Shown here in pieces: positions 8,263-16,051 of a stretch of DNA of 64,000 nt (the first letter of the stretch is position 1; every line of letters begins with the position of its first letter). The DNA comes from Siphonobacter aquaeclarae (GTDB taxonomy: Bacteria > Bacteroidota > Bacteroidia > Cytophagales > Spirosomataceae): positions 182,579 to 246,578 of the forward strand of contig NZ_FNGS01000005.1 of assembly GCF_900103285.1 (NCBI RefSeq). Direction: 5' to 3'. The position numbers were made by a program, and so were the translations under genes. The notes beneath the pieces were generated by a model, which did not search any database, had not been told where the DNA came from, and worked only from the letters and a program-made list of their open reading frames with translations.

Positions 8263-8964
8263 TCAAAACGCCTGACTGAGCAGCTTTTTGACGCGTTCGG
8301 CGGCTTCCTGCATGTGCGGGACGTCGAAACGAAACGCCGGTCCGGATAAACCTACTACGGCTATGATCCGGTTTTTTCGCACATACGGTAAGGCGACACA
8401 GTTGAGCTCTTTTTCGTACTCTTCCAGGTCCAGGGCATAGCCGTTTTTCACCACCTCGGCCAGCTCTGAGGCCTGCATAACCGCCTCCTCCTGTGGGATA
8501 TTTCGCCAGATAACCTGCGCCAGATGGGGTGAATAGGCCATGAAAACCTTGCCGATGGCGGTGTGCTGCATCTCGTATTCCCTGCCGAGTTCCAGCGAAA
8601 TACGGATCGACCGGTTCGGCTCGCATTTCCATTCATGCCGGAAGTAGCTACCCAGCTGGACGGCCATAAAGGATGTTTCACCAAGTTCCGCCGTTAGTTT
8701 TTCGAGGACCGGCCGGAGGTCGGCGCGAAGCCTCGGCACCGATACTTCCGAATAATCGAGCTGCATGACCTTGGACGTCAGCCGGTACCGGGGTGTCAGT
8801 TCGTCCTGCTCCACATACCCGAGCTCTTTCAGGGATGTCAGGAAGTTGTGTACCGTCGTATTCTGCAGCGAAAGTGCCTGCGCGATGTCGTTCAGGCGAA
8901 CCAGGTTGCCGTTGGCGGCGATGTATTCCAGGATCGCGAAAGTCCGTTGAACCGATTGAATCAT
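8263..8964 (-). CDS. IclR-family transcriptional regulator
   Basis: About 233 residues from ATG 8964. The N-terminal winged helix is SVQRTFAILEYIAANGN, then DIAQALSLQNTTVHNFLTSL (recognition helix) and the wing GYVEQDELTPRYRLT. The C-terminal effector domain has the typical TAIGKVFMAYSP and LNCVALPYVRKNRIIAVVGLSG. IclR proteins sense small metabolites and usually act on adjacent operons. The gene is divergent from an aldo/keto reductase, with three palindromic sites between the two starts. An in-frame TTG at 8973 is a less likely start. Confidence 0.93.
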   Translation of the reverse strand: MIQSVQRTFAILEYIAANGNLVRLNDIAQALSLQNTTVHNFLTSLKELGYVEQDELTPRYRLTSKVMQLDYSEVSVPRLRADLRPVLEKLTAELGETSFMAVQLGSYFRHEWKCEPNRSIRISLELGREYEMQHTAIGKVFMAYSPHLAQVIWRNIPQEEAVMQASELAEVVKNGYALDLEEYEKELNCVALPYVRKNRIIAVVGLSGPAFRFDVPHMQEAAERVKKLLSQAF

Positions 8965-8968
8965 TTTG

Positions 8969-9026
8969 TTCAATCATTTTGAATTAATCGATATTGTATC
9001 GAAAAATTTGAATGAATGATTCAAAT
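8969..9026. promoter_or_regulatory. Cluster of three palindromic candidate operators between iclR-type gene and aldo/keto reductase
   Basis: Three short palindromes lie in the divergent promoter region: TTCAA-TCATT-TTGAA at 8969-8983, TCGAT-ATTGT-ATCGA at 8988-9002, and ATTTGAAT-GAATG-ATTCAAAT at 9006-9026. All have a 5-bp spacer; the first and third share TTGAA/TTCAA half-sites. A direct repeat AATCATTTTG also occurs at 8959 and 8972. IclR dimers bind such palindromes; that this IclR does so here is inference. Confidence 0.5.
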
Positions 9027-9121
9027 ATACCGGACATTCGCCACCGAACAAAGCCGTCGGTTTTTGTGGAGCAGGGGAGGTTCCTGTCCCGGCAAACCGA
9101 CCGGCAAACGATCCAACAGAC

Positions 9122-10072
9122 ATGAAAAAAACAGCACTGGGTTCGACCGGTCTTCAGGTCGCGCCGATCAACCTCGGAGGAAATGTGTTCGGATGGACAC
9201 TCGACGAAAAGCAGTCTTTCGGGATACTGGATGCGTTTCAGGCGTCCGGATTTAATTTCATCGATACCGCCGATACGTACTCGTTCTGGGTACCCGGCAA
9301 TTCGGGGGGAGAGTCGGAAACCATCATCGGCAACTGGTTCAAAAGCCGCGGAAACCGGAGCGAGATCGTTCTGGCGACGAAAGTCGGGTATGAGAACGGC
9401 GTTCGTCCGGCCGATGTCAGTAAAGCGAACATCCTCAAAACCGTAGAAGAGTCGCTCCGCCGCCTTCAAACCGACTACATCGATCTTTACTACACGCACA
9501 AGGACGATGGTTTTACACCTGTAGAAGAAACCCTCGAGGCACACGATCAGCTCGTCCGGGAGGGTAAGGTTCGTCATATCGGCGCGTCCAACCTCAGTCC
9601 CGAAAACCTGATCGCGTCGCTGGAGTACTCGGCGAAACAGGGCAAGGCCGCTTACGAAGTGTATCAGCCACATTACAACCTTCTCGCCCGGGAGGACTAT
9701 GAGACGCGTTATGCGCCGGTCATCGCCGCGCACGGACTGGCCGTTTTGCCTTACTACTCACTGGCGTCGGGCTTTCTGACGGGCAAGTACCGGTCGGAGG
9801 CCGATCTCGGGAAAAGTCCCCGCGGTGGCGGCGTGAAGGGTTACCTGAACGCGAAAGGATTGAGCGTACTGAAGGTATTGGACGAAGTAGCGGCAAGCCA
9901 CGGATCAACTCCCGCTACCATTGCGCTGGCCTGGCTGCTGACGCGCCCGAATATCGTCGCACCCATCGTCAGCGCGACGTCCCTTGCCCAACTGAAAACC
10001 CTGACAGACGCACCGTCTGTTTCACTGACAGCCGATGAAATAACTGCGCTGGACGCCGTCAGTACCTTTTAG
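9122..10072 (+). CDS. Aldo/keto reductase
   Basis: 316 residues. The catalytic tetrad is visible: Asp48 and Tyr53 in FIDTADTY, Lys87 in VLATKVGY, and His126 in DLYYTHKDD. The C-terminal IVAPIVSATSLAQLKTL matches the NADPH-binding end of the barrel. The closest overall pattern is the YajO/IolS-like group of bacterial AKRs, which reduce aldehydes or dehydrogenate sugars and inositols. The exact substrate is open. It is transcribed away from the IclR regulator and ends at a strong bidirectional terminator. Confidence 0.92.
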   Translation: MKKTALGSTGLQVAPINLGGNVFGWTLDEKQSFGILDAFQASGFNFIDTADTYSFWVPGNSGGESETIIGNWFKSRGNRSEIVLATKVGYENGVRPADVSKANILKTVEESLRRLQTDYIDLYYTHKDDGFTPVEETLEAHDQLVREGKVRHIGASNLSPENLIASLEYSAKQGKAAYEVYQPHYNLLAREDYETRYAPVIAAHGLAVLPYYSLASGFLTGKYRSEADLGKSPRGGGVKGYLNAKGLSVLKVLDEVAASHGSTPATIALAWLLTRPNIVAPIVSATSLAQLKTLTDAPSVSLTADEITALDAVSTF

Positions 10073-10095
10073 GGCCGTTTTTCTTCCTCAGAAAA

Positions 10096-10132
10096 CCGAA
10101 AAAGGCTTCCCACCGCGGGAAGCCTTTTTCGG
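10096..10132. terminator. Bidirectional intrinsic terminator
   Basis: CCGAAAAAGGCTTCCC (10096-10111) pairs perfectly over 16 bp with 10117-10132, with a 5-nt loop. T-runs lie inside the stem on both strands. It separates the aldo/keto reductase (+) from the SusD gene (-). Confidence 0.9.
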
Positions 10133-10145
10133 TACTCAGGGTCGG

Positions 10146-11717
10146 TCAGTATTTCGGATTCTGAACAAGGCTTTTATTGATGTCCATTTCCTTTTGCGGA
10201 ACAGGCCAGAGGTAGTTTTTCTCCGGGTCGAACGTCCGCTCTTCTACTTTGAGGTGGTCGCCGGTGAGGGTGAGTTTTCCGGTGGCGTTGTCCACTTTTC
10301 CGAGACGGACACCGTAAACCGTCTTGCCGATCGTCTCCGGGCCTACCTTCCAGCGCTGGATATCGTACCACCGGAGGCCTTCGAAGGCCAGCTCTACCCG
10401 GCGCTCGCGGCGGACCAGCTGGCGGAGCGATGCCTGATCCTTGTATACGGTACGGTCCGTTTTAGGCATGCCCGCGCGCGTACGCACGGCGTCGATGGCC
10501 TGGTACACCGTTTCGTCGATCACGCCGCTCTCGATTTTCGCTTCCGCATAGGTCAGCAGGATTTCGGCATAGCGGATGACGATGGCGTTCAGACCCGTAT
10601 TCCACATGTCAGCGTAGTCGGACAGGTGAGAGGTGAATTTTTTCACGCTGTAACCCGTAAGCGAGTTATTGCCACCGTTGTAGAAATCGGCTGAAGTGGA
10701 CTCTATCGAGTTGAAGTACTTCCCTTCGTACAACTGCCCCGGGCATACTACCGAAGCATTCAGACGCGGATCGCGGTTGTTGTACGGATCTTCGGCATTG
10801 TAGCCTGAAGACGGATCGGTGATGAGCTTGCCTGTTTTGGTTTCGTAGGCGTCGACGATATCCTGGGTAGGGTCGATCGACGACCAACCCCCGAACGAAG
10901 ACGACGGCATGACGCCCAGGTACCCGTTCGACACGTCGTTTTCCTTGTACTGGATATCCAGGATTACCTCGCTGTTGTTCTCGTTCTGAATCCGGAACAA
11001 ATCGCTGTAACTTGGAAACAAGGTATATCCGAGGGTCATGACCGTGGAAGCGTCCGTCGCCGCATCAGCGTACTTGCCCATGTACAGCTCGAGGCGGGCC
11101 TTCAGCGAAAGCGCCGCGCCCCGGGTAATCCGCCCGATGTCGCCGCCGGTATACTTCACCGGAAGCAGCGGAGCGATGGCAGTTAGTTCGCTCAATACAA
11201 ATGCCTGAACGTCAGCCTTCGCGGCACGGGTAACGACATTCGCTTCGGCTGCCGAAACGGATTTCGTCACCAGCGGTACATCGCCGTACAACTGGCTCAT
11301 GGTGAAATATTGGTACGCCCGGAGAAAACGCGCTTCTGCCTTGAAGCGGCTTTTCAGGTCGTCACCCATCGGCGTCGGATCGATGTTTTCCAGAAACCAG
11401 TTGCACCGCTGGATCGTGGAATAGCTCCACCGGTTCTGCGCACTGGGGCTGGAGGGAGTAATGGACCCGTTTCCGTAGTAGGTATAGCCTTCCCAGTAGT
11501 ACTGGCCATAGGCGTTGTCGGAGGCACAGTCCATGTAGACGGTATTGTAGCCGTCTTCCCAGCCGCTGTAGCAGCCGTTCAGCGCCGAAAGCGCATCGTT
11601 TTCCGACGACCACAGAGAAGAGTTACTGTAAGAATCCTGTGGATTTTTATCGAGGAAGTCTTTGTTACAGGCCGACAGACATAGTGCCAGGCCCAGCATA
11701 AGTCCAACTTGTTTCAT
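10146..11717 (-). CDS. SusD/RagB family outer-membrane nutrient-binding lipoprotein
   Basis: About 523 residues from ATG 11717. MKQVGLMLGLALCLSAC is a lipoprotein signal with the lipid-accepting Cys17. DFLDKNPQDSYSNSSLW, FLRAYQYFTMSQLYGDVPLV and the C-terminal ELAFEGLRWYDIQRWK and YLWPVPQKEMDIN are hallmark SusD sequences. SusD caps the SusC channel and binds the glycan or peptide ligand outside the cell. The susC partner lies 13 bp upstream on the same strand. No carbohydrate-active enzyme is next to this pair, so its ligand is unknown. An ATG at 11744 would overlap susC and remove the normal signal start. Confidence 0.96.
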   Translation of the reverse strand: MKQVGLMLGLALCLSACNKDFLDKNPQDSYSNSSLWSSENDALSALNGCYSGWEDGYNTVYMDCASDNAYGQYYWEGYTYYGNGSITPSSPSAQNRWSYSTIQRCNWFLENIDPTPMGDDLKSRFKAEARFLRAYQYFTMSQLYGDVPLVTKSVSAAEANVVTRAAKADVQAFVLSELTAIAPLLPVKYTGGDIGRITRGAALSLKARLELYMGKYADAATDASTVMTLGYTLFPSYSDLFRIQNENNSEVILDIQYKENDVSNGYLGVMPSSSFGGWSSIDPTQDIVDAYETKTGKLITDPSSGYNAEDPYNNRDPRLNASVVCPGQLYEGKYFNSIESTSADFYNGGNNSLTGYSVKKFTSHLSDYADMWNTGLNAIVIRYAEILLTYAEAKIESGVIDETVYQAIDAVRTRAGMPKTDRTVYKDQASLRQLVRRERRVELAFEGLRWYDIQRWKVGPETIGKTVYGVRLGKVDNATGKLTLTGDHLKVEERTFDPEKNYLWPVPQKEMDINKSLVQNPKY

Positions 11718-11730
11718 GTCCGGGATGTAG

Positions 11731-14700
11731 TTAGAATGTGACATTCAACCCAATGGTATTCGTCTTGACCTGCGGGTAGTAATAGATACTGCTGACATTG
11801 GGCGCTTCCGGGTCAATCCATTTGTACAGACTGCTGAACGTCAGGATATTTTGACCGCTGTAATACAACCGTACTTTCTGTACCCGGATCGCATGCAGCC
11901 AGGCCTGTGGCAGGGAGTAACCTACCTGGAAATTTTTCAGGCGCAGGTACGAGCCGTTTTTCACCCAGAAGGAAGACGGCATACTGCTCGGATCGTTCTG
12001 GGTATAGGTCGTGAGAATACGCGGCAGGGCAGCAGACGTATTTTGCGTCGACCAGCTGTCGAGTAATACCGATGTCGGTTTACCCGGTCCGGAGCTGACC
12101 GCCCCGATTTTGCCAGCATCCATGTACGATTTCACGCCGGCAGCGCCCTGGAAGAAGAGAGAGAGGTCGAAATTTTTCCACGAACCACCCAGGTTAAACC
12201 CAAAAGAAGCCTTCGGGAAGTAGTTGCCGAGGTACTGCTTGTCGGCCGTAGTGATGACGCCGTCTCCGTTCAAATCCTTGTATTTGATATCGCCTGGTGC
12301 AGTGCGGGTATTCTGCGTTGCGTGGTTCTTGATTTCTTCCTGATTCTGGAAGATTCCTTCCGCCACATAGCCATAAAGCGAGTTAATCGGGTATCCTACC
12401 TGCTGGAAGGTATAGCCGCTGATGATCGGGCCGGTACCGTGCAGGTCGGTCACTTCGTTCCGGATAAAGGAGATATTCCCGGATGCGTTGTAGGAGAAGT
12501 CTCCTTTCCGGTCGTTGAAGCCGAGGGTAAATTCCCAGCCCTTGTTCCGGACAGCGCCGGCGTTTTGTACCGGTGAGTTGAGGCCGTATACGCCGCCCAC
12601 AGGAATACTCAGGAGAATATCCGTCGTGAGTTTGTTGAAGTGATCAACCGTGAGGGAGATTTTCCCCTTGAGGAAGGTCGCGTCAATACCCACCGTACGC
12701 TCGGTAGAGGTTTCCCACTTGATGTTGGAATTGGCGCCGTTGACGGGCGATACGCCCGGAGCGATCACCGGAGAAGTACCGCCAAAGGTGTAGTTCTGCC
12801 CCGAGCTGATCGTCGTGATATACGGATAGTAGGGGTAGGTGCCGGAGCCGGTTACGTTCTGGTTGCCCAGGCGGCCCCACGATCCGCGGAGTTTAAACGA
12901 GGAAACGATGTGCTGGATCGGCTGGAAGAACGCCTCCCGGTCGATATTCCAACCCGCTGAAAACGAAGGAAATACGCCCCAGCGGTTTGCTTTTGAAAAG
13001 CGGGAAGAACCGTCCCGCCGGATGTTGGCTTCGAAGAGGTATTTGCCGTCGTAATCGTAATTAAACCGTCCGAAGTAAGACTGCAGAGCGAGCTCATAAG
13101 AGTAGCCTGCGGACGTCTGCCCGTCCGTAGAGCCGAGGTTGATTTCCGATAACTCGTTGTTCAGCAGGTTCTTGCGGAAACCTTCGTCGTATCCGTATTT
13201 CGTCGCTTCCTGAGAGAAACCGGCGAGCAGACCGAAGTTGTGCTTGCCGAAGCTTTTGCTGTAGTCGAGGATGTACTGGTTGGTGACGACGGTGTTGACG
13301 CTGTTTCCGTCCGTTACCGAGTTCGGTCCCTGGTAAAACGTCGCGTCGCCCTGTGCGTTGTAATACTGAATGTCGGAGATGAATTTCTTCGTCTGGGCGA
13401 TCTTCAGCACGTATGCCAGCATGGGCCGGAAGTGGAGGCCCTTGACGGGCTCCCAGTCGGCGCCGACGTTACCGGCCAGGTCATAATAGTTTTCCTTCGC
13501 GAAGCTCTTGCCTTCCAGCCAGGCCATCGGACTGCCGTCGCTGATGTACCCGTAGTGACCGTTTTCGAACTTGTATGGAATCGTCGGGGAGATCCGGTTG
13601 ATCTGGCGTACGAGCTGGGTAAACTCCTTCGTGTAGGGGTTGCTCGGTTCGTTGATGACGGTATTTGTGAAGGCAATATTGGCGTTGGCTTTCAGGCGTT
13701 TGGCTACTTCAGAGGAGATGTTTGACCGGAAGGTATACCGCTTCGTATTCGTCTCCTTCACCAACCCGTTCTGGTTGAACCCGCCCAGAGAGAACAGGTA
13801 CTGCGTCTTGTCTGTACCGCCGCTGACATCGATGTAATGATTTTGCTGGATACCGTCGCCTTTGTAAAACAGCCCCAGCCAGTCGGTATTGGGGTAGTTG
13901 TAGGGATCCGAGCCATCACGGAATTTCTGGATTTCGGCGTCGGTATACCTGGCGTTTTTCCCTTCGTTCAGCAGGGCCTGGTTATAGAGGCTCGCAGCTT
14001 GCCAGGAGGGCAGGAAATCAGGCAGGTAGGTAGCGCTGGTCTTCCCGATGTAGGCGCGGTAGTTGACCTGAGTCGCGCCCTTTTTGCCTTTTTTCGTGGT
14101 AATGAGGATTACCCCGTTGGCGCCGCGGGAGCCGTAAATAGCAGCGGATGCGGCGTCTTTGAGGACAGAGATGGACTCGATATCGTCGGGGTTGACGTTG
14201 TTCATCGTCGAAATCACACCGTCTACCATGACCATCGCGTTGCTGTTGTTGAGCGTACCGATCCCGCGTACGCGGATGGTACCGCCGTCGCGACCGGGCT
14301 GGCCCGAGGACGCCGCTGTGACGGTGACGCCCGCCATGGTACCCTGTAAGGCGCTGGCGACGTTCGTCACAGGCCGGTTCGTCAGTTGTTTCGAATCAAT
14401 CGCGGCCACAGAGCCGGTCAGGTTGACTTTCTTCTGGGTACCGTAGCCGACTACCACCACTTCGCTCAGCATTGACGTCGATTCCTGTAGCACAATGTCA
14501 AACGCGGTGCGGTCCTGAATGGCCAGTACCTGGCGGGTATATCCCACTGCCGTTACTACCAGTGAATCCTGGCGCTGAGAAGCAGAAAGGAGGAGGGTAA
14601 AGGTCCCGTCGGCGCCGGTGGTAGTTCCGGTCGACGACCGGGTGACCGAGAGATTCACACCCGGCAGCGGTTCGGATCGGGCGTCCCGCACGGTCCCGGT

Positions 14701-14796
14701 AATCTTGATTTGCTGGGCCAGGGTGCTGAGGGAAGAGGCCAGCAGGCACGCAAGCAGCAGGCCTCTTCGCAGAGGAGGGGGGATCAGCTGTTTCAT
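11731..14796 (-). CDS. SusC/RagA family TonB-dependent outer-membrane transporter
   Basis: 1021 residues. Signal peptide LLLACLLASSLSTLAQQ, then a carboxypeptidase-regulatory-like beta-sandwich (residues about 25-110, DARSEPLPGVNLSV). Next come the SusC hallmark EVVVVGYGTQKK, the plug with GTIRVRGIGTLNN and ILITTKKGKKG, and the 22-strand barrel ending NTIGLNVTF. It imports ligands through TonB energy and works as a pair with the following SusD. The upstream 560 bp carry no other gene on this strand and hold two LacI-like half-palindromes (see 15042-15081). No adjacent sigma/anti-sigma or hybrid two-component regulator is present. Confidence 0.96.
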   Translation of the reverse strand: MKQLIPPPLRRGLLLACLLASSLSTLAQQIKITGTVRDARSEPLPGVNLSVTRSSTGTTTGADGTFTLLLSASQRQDSLVVTAVGYTRQVLAIQDRTAFDIVLQESTSMLSEVVVVGYGTQKKVNLTGSVAAIDSKQLTNRPVTNVASALQGTMAGVTVTAASSGQPGRDGGTIRVRGIGTLNNSNAMVMVDGVISTMNNVNPDDIESISVLKDAASAAIYGSRGANGVILITTKKGKKGATQVNYRAYIGKTSATYLPDFLPSWQAASLYNQALLNEGKNARYTDAEIQKFRDGSDPYNYPNTDWLGLFYKGDGIQQNHYIDVSGGTDKTQYLFSLGGFNQNGLVKETNTKRYTFRSNISSEVAKRLKANANIAFTNTVINEPSNPYTKEFTQLVRQINRISPTIPYKFENGHYGYISDGSPMAWLEGKSFAKENYYDLAGNVGADWEPVKGLHFRPMLAYVLKIAQTKKFISDIQYYNAQGDATFYQGPNSVTDGNSVNTVVTNQYILDYSKSFGKHNFGLLAGFSQEATKYGYDEGFRKNLLNNELSEINLGSTDGQTSAGYSYELALQSYFGRFNYDYDGKYLFEANIRRDGSSRFSKANRWGVFPSFSAGWNIDREAFFQPIQHIVSSFKLRGSWGRLGNQNVTGSGTYPYYPYITTISSGQNYTFGGTSPVIAPGVSPVNGANSNIKWETSTERTVGIDATFLKGKISLTVDHFNKLTTDILLSIPVGGVYGLNSPVQNAGAVRNKGWEFTLGFNDRKGDFSYNASGNISFIRNEVTDLHGTGPIISGYTFQQVGYPINSLYGYVAEGIFQNQEEIKNHATQNTRTAPGDIKYKDLNGDGVITTADKQYLGNYFPKASFGFNLGGSWKNFDLSLFFQGAAGVKSYMDAGKIGAVSSGPGKPTSVLLDSWSTQNTSAALPRILTTYTQNDPSSMPSSFWVKNGSYLRLKNFQVGYSLPQAWLHAIRVQKVRLYYSGQNILTFSSLYKWIDPEAPNVSSIYYYPQVKTNTIGLNVTF

Positions 14797-15041
14797 TGCT
14801 TAGTTTGAGATGGTTAAATGAATCGTTTTCCGGTCGGGTTGCAGCAGGAGGTTACGTCAGGTTAAGCAGGATAATTAGGTAAAAATGAACATAGTAATAG
14901 CTGTCCGGGCGAAGCGGCTCGTCCGGTAATAATGGGTTTGCGGCGTTGAATAGAGGAAAATTTAACCGAATGTAGGAACGCCGGAAGCGTATGGCAAGAC
15001 CTGCACCTATACCCGTTAGTTAGTATTATATCCTTAAACCC

Positions 15042-15081
15042 AGCGCAACCGTTTGAACAGCCCTGTGCAAACGTGTGTGCA
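15042..15081. promoter_or_regulatory. Two LacI-like operator candidates upstream of susC
   Basis: GCGCAACCGTTTGAAC (about 15043-15058) and TGTGCAAACGTGTGTGCA (15064-15081) both resemble LacI/PurR-type sites, with CAAnCG cores about 20 bp apart. They are imperfect palindromes. No LacI-family gene is in the window. They lie about 245-285 bp upstream of the susC start at 14796. The rest of the gap 14797-15361 is AT-rich, with a TAnnTTTG-like box on the minus strand at 15142-15149 and no convincing gene. Confidence 0.25.
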
Positions 15082-15361
15082 TATTTTTATTTTGCCATTA
15101 AAAGGAAACACAGAATAAATTACTGTAATTTTAATAAATGACAAAAATATTACTATATTTATAGAAAGTTTGATAGTTTCATGTTCTGGCGACGGGTACG
15201 GCAGGATCGTAGCGGTGCCGGACAGAAAGGCCGTCTCCGCTGCACAATGCCACATCGCAGGGTTTTTTCGACATAAAATGTTGACTATCACTTGTTAACA
15301 CGCCGGAGAATACGTAGTTTCATCCTTCCTCCCGGATTTGTCGCTCTTACCCCTTCGTCCT

Positions 15362-15805
15362 ATGGAAATCACGGAAAAGTACCTGGGCGTCATTCTGCCC
15401 TCCATGCTCAAATTCCTGCTCGGGCCGCTGGCCGGCGTGGCGTTGAAGCTGACCTGGTGGGAGACGATGCTCTGCACAATCGCCGGTATGATGCTGACGG
15501 TGCTGGTCTTTATCTACCTCGGAAAAGCCATCCGGATGGGGTGGCAACGGTACCGGAAATCCCCGCCGAAGCGTTTCTCGAAAAACAGCCGGCGGGCCGT
15601 GCGGGTATACCGCCGGTTCGGAATGCCGGGAATTGCGTGCCTGACGCCGTTGATTTTCACCCCCATTGGCGGAACGCTTCTGGCAACGTCTTTCAACGTC
15701 GCTCCGGTCCGTATCATTTTCTGGATGGGCGTGTTTGCGTTTTTCTGGGGACTTATCCTGACACTGGCGATCTACCACATACCCGGGTTGCAGACGATTT
15801 TGTAA
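15362..15805 (+). CDS. Small integral membrane protein, function unknown
   Basis: About 147 residues from ATG 15362 (MEITEKYLGV). Hydrophobic segments are visible near residues 8-28 (GVILPSMLKFLLGPLAGVAL), 35-55 (MLCTIAGMMLTVLVFIYLG) and near the C-terminus (IIFWMGVFAFFWGLILTLAI). Between them are a basic loop RMGWQRYRKSPPKRFSKNSR and the conserved-looking GMPGIACLTPLIFTPIGG. The latter resembles the Sm_multidrug_ex/COG2426 group of small membrane proteins, but I am not sure. It is monocistronic and followed by a strong terminator. Confidence 0.7.
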   Translation: MEITEKYLGVILPSMLKFLLGPLAGVALKLTWWETMLCTIAGMMLTVLVFIYLGKAIRMGWQRYRKSPPKRFSKNSRRAVRVYRRFGMPGIACLTPLIFTPIGGTLLATSFNVAPVRIIFWMGVFAFFWGLILTLAIYHIPGLQTIL

Positions 15806-15846
15806 ATTGACTCCCTGAGAAACAGAAATACAGAAGTAACCCAAAC

Positions 15847-15878
15847 AAAAAGCCCCGCCATACCTGGCGGGGCTTTTT
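15847..15878 (+). terminator. Intrinsic terminator
   Basis: AAAAAGCCCCGCCA (15847-15860), loop TACC, then TGGCGGGGCTTTTT (15865-15878). Perfect 14-bp stem with a T-run, 41 bp after the small membrane protein gene. Confidence 0.9.
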
Positions 15879-16051
15879 TACGTCGTAATAACGTATAGAT
15901 CGGGGCGTTTGGTATGCGCGTTTGCCTATCTTTTTCCGAAAGATACAACCTAAGAAAAAGTGTCTTTTTTTTGTGCTTCTTCTTGAAAATCAGCCATCGG
16001 TGAGGATACCGGGGGCTTTTCCCGAACCCGTTTTTCGCTTCCTGACAGTAT

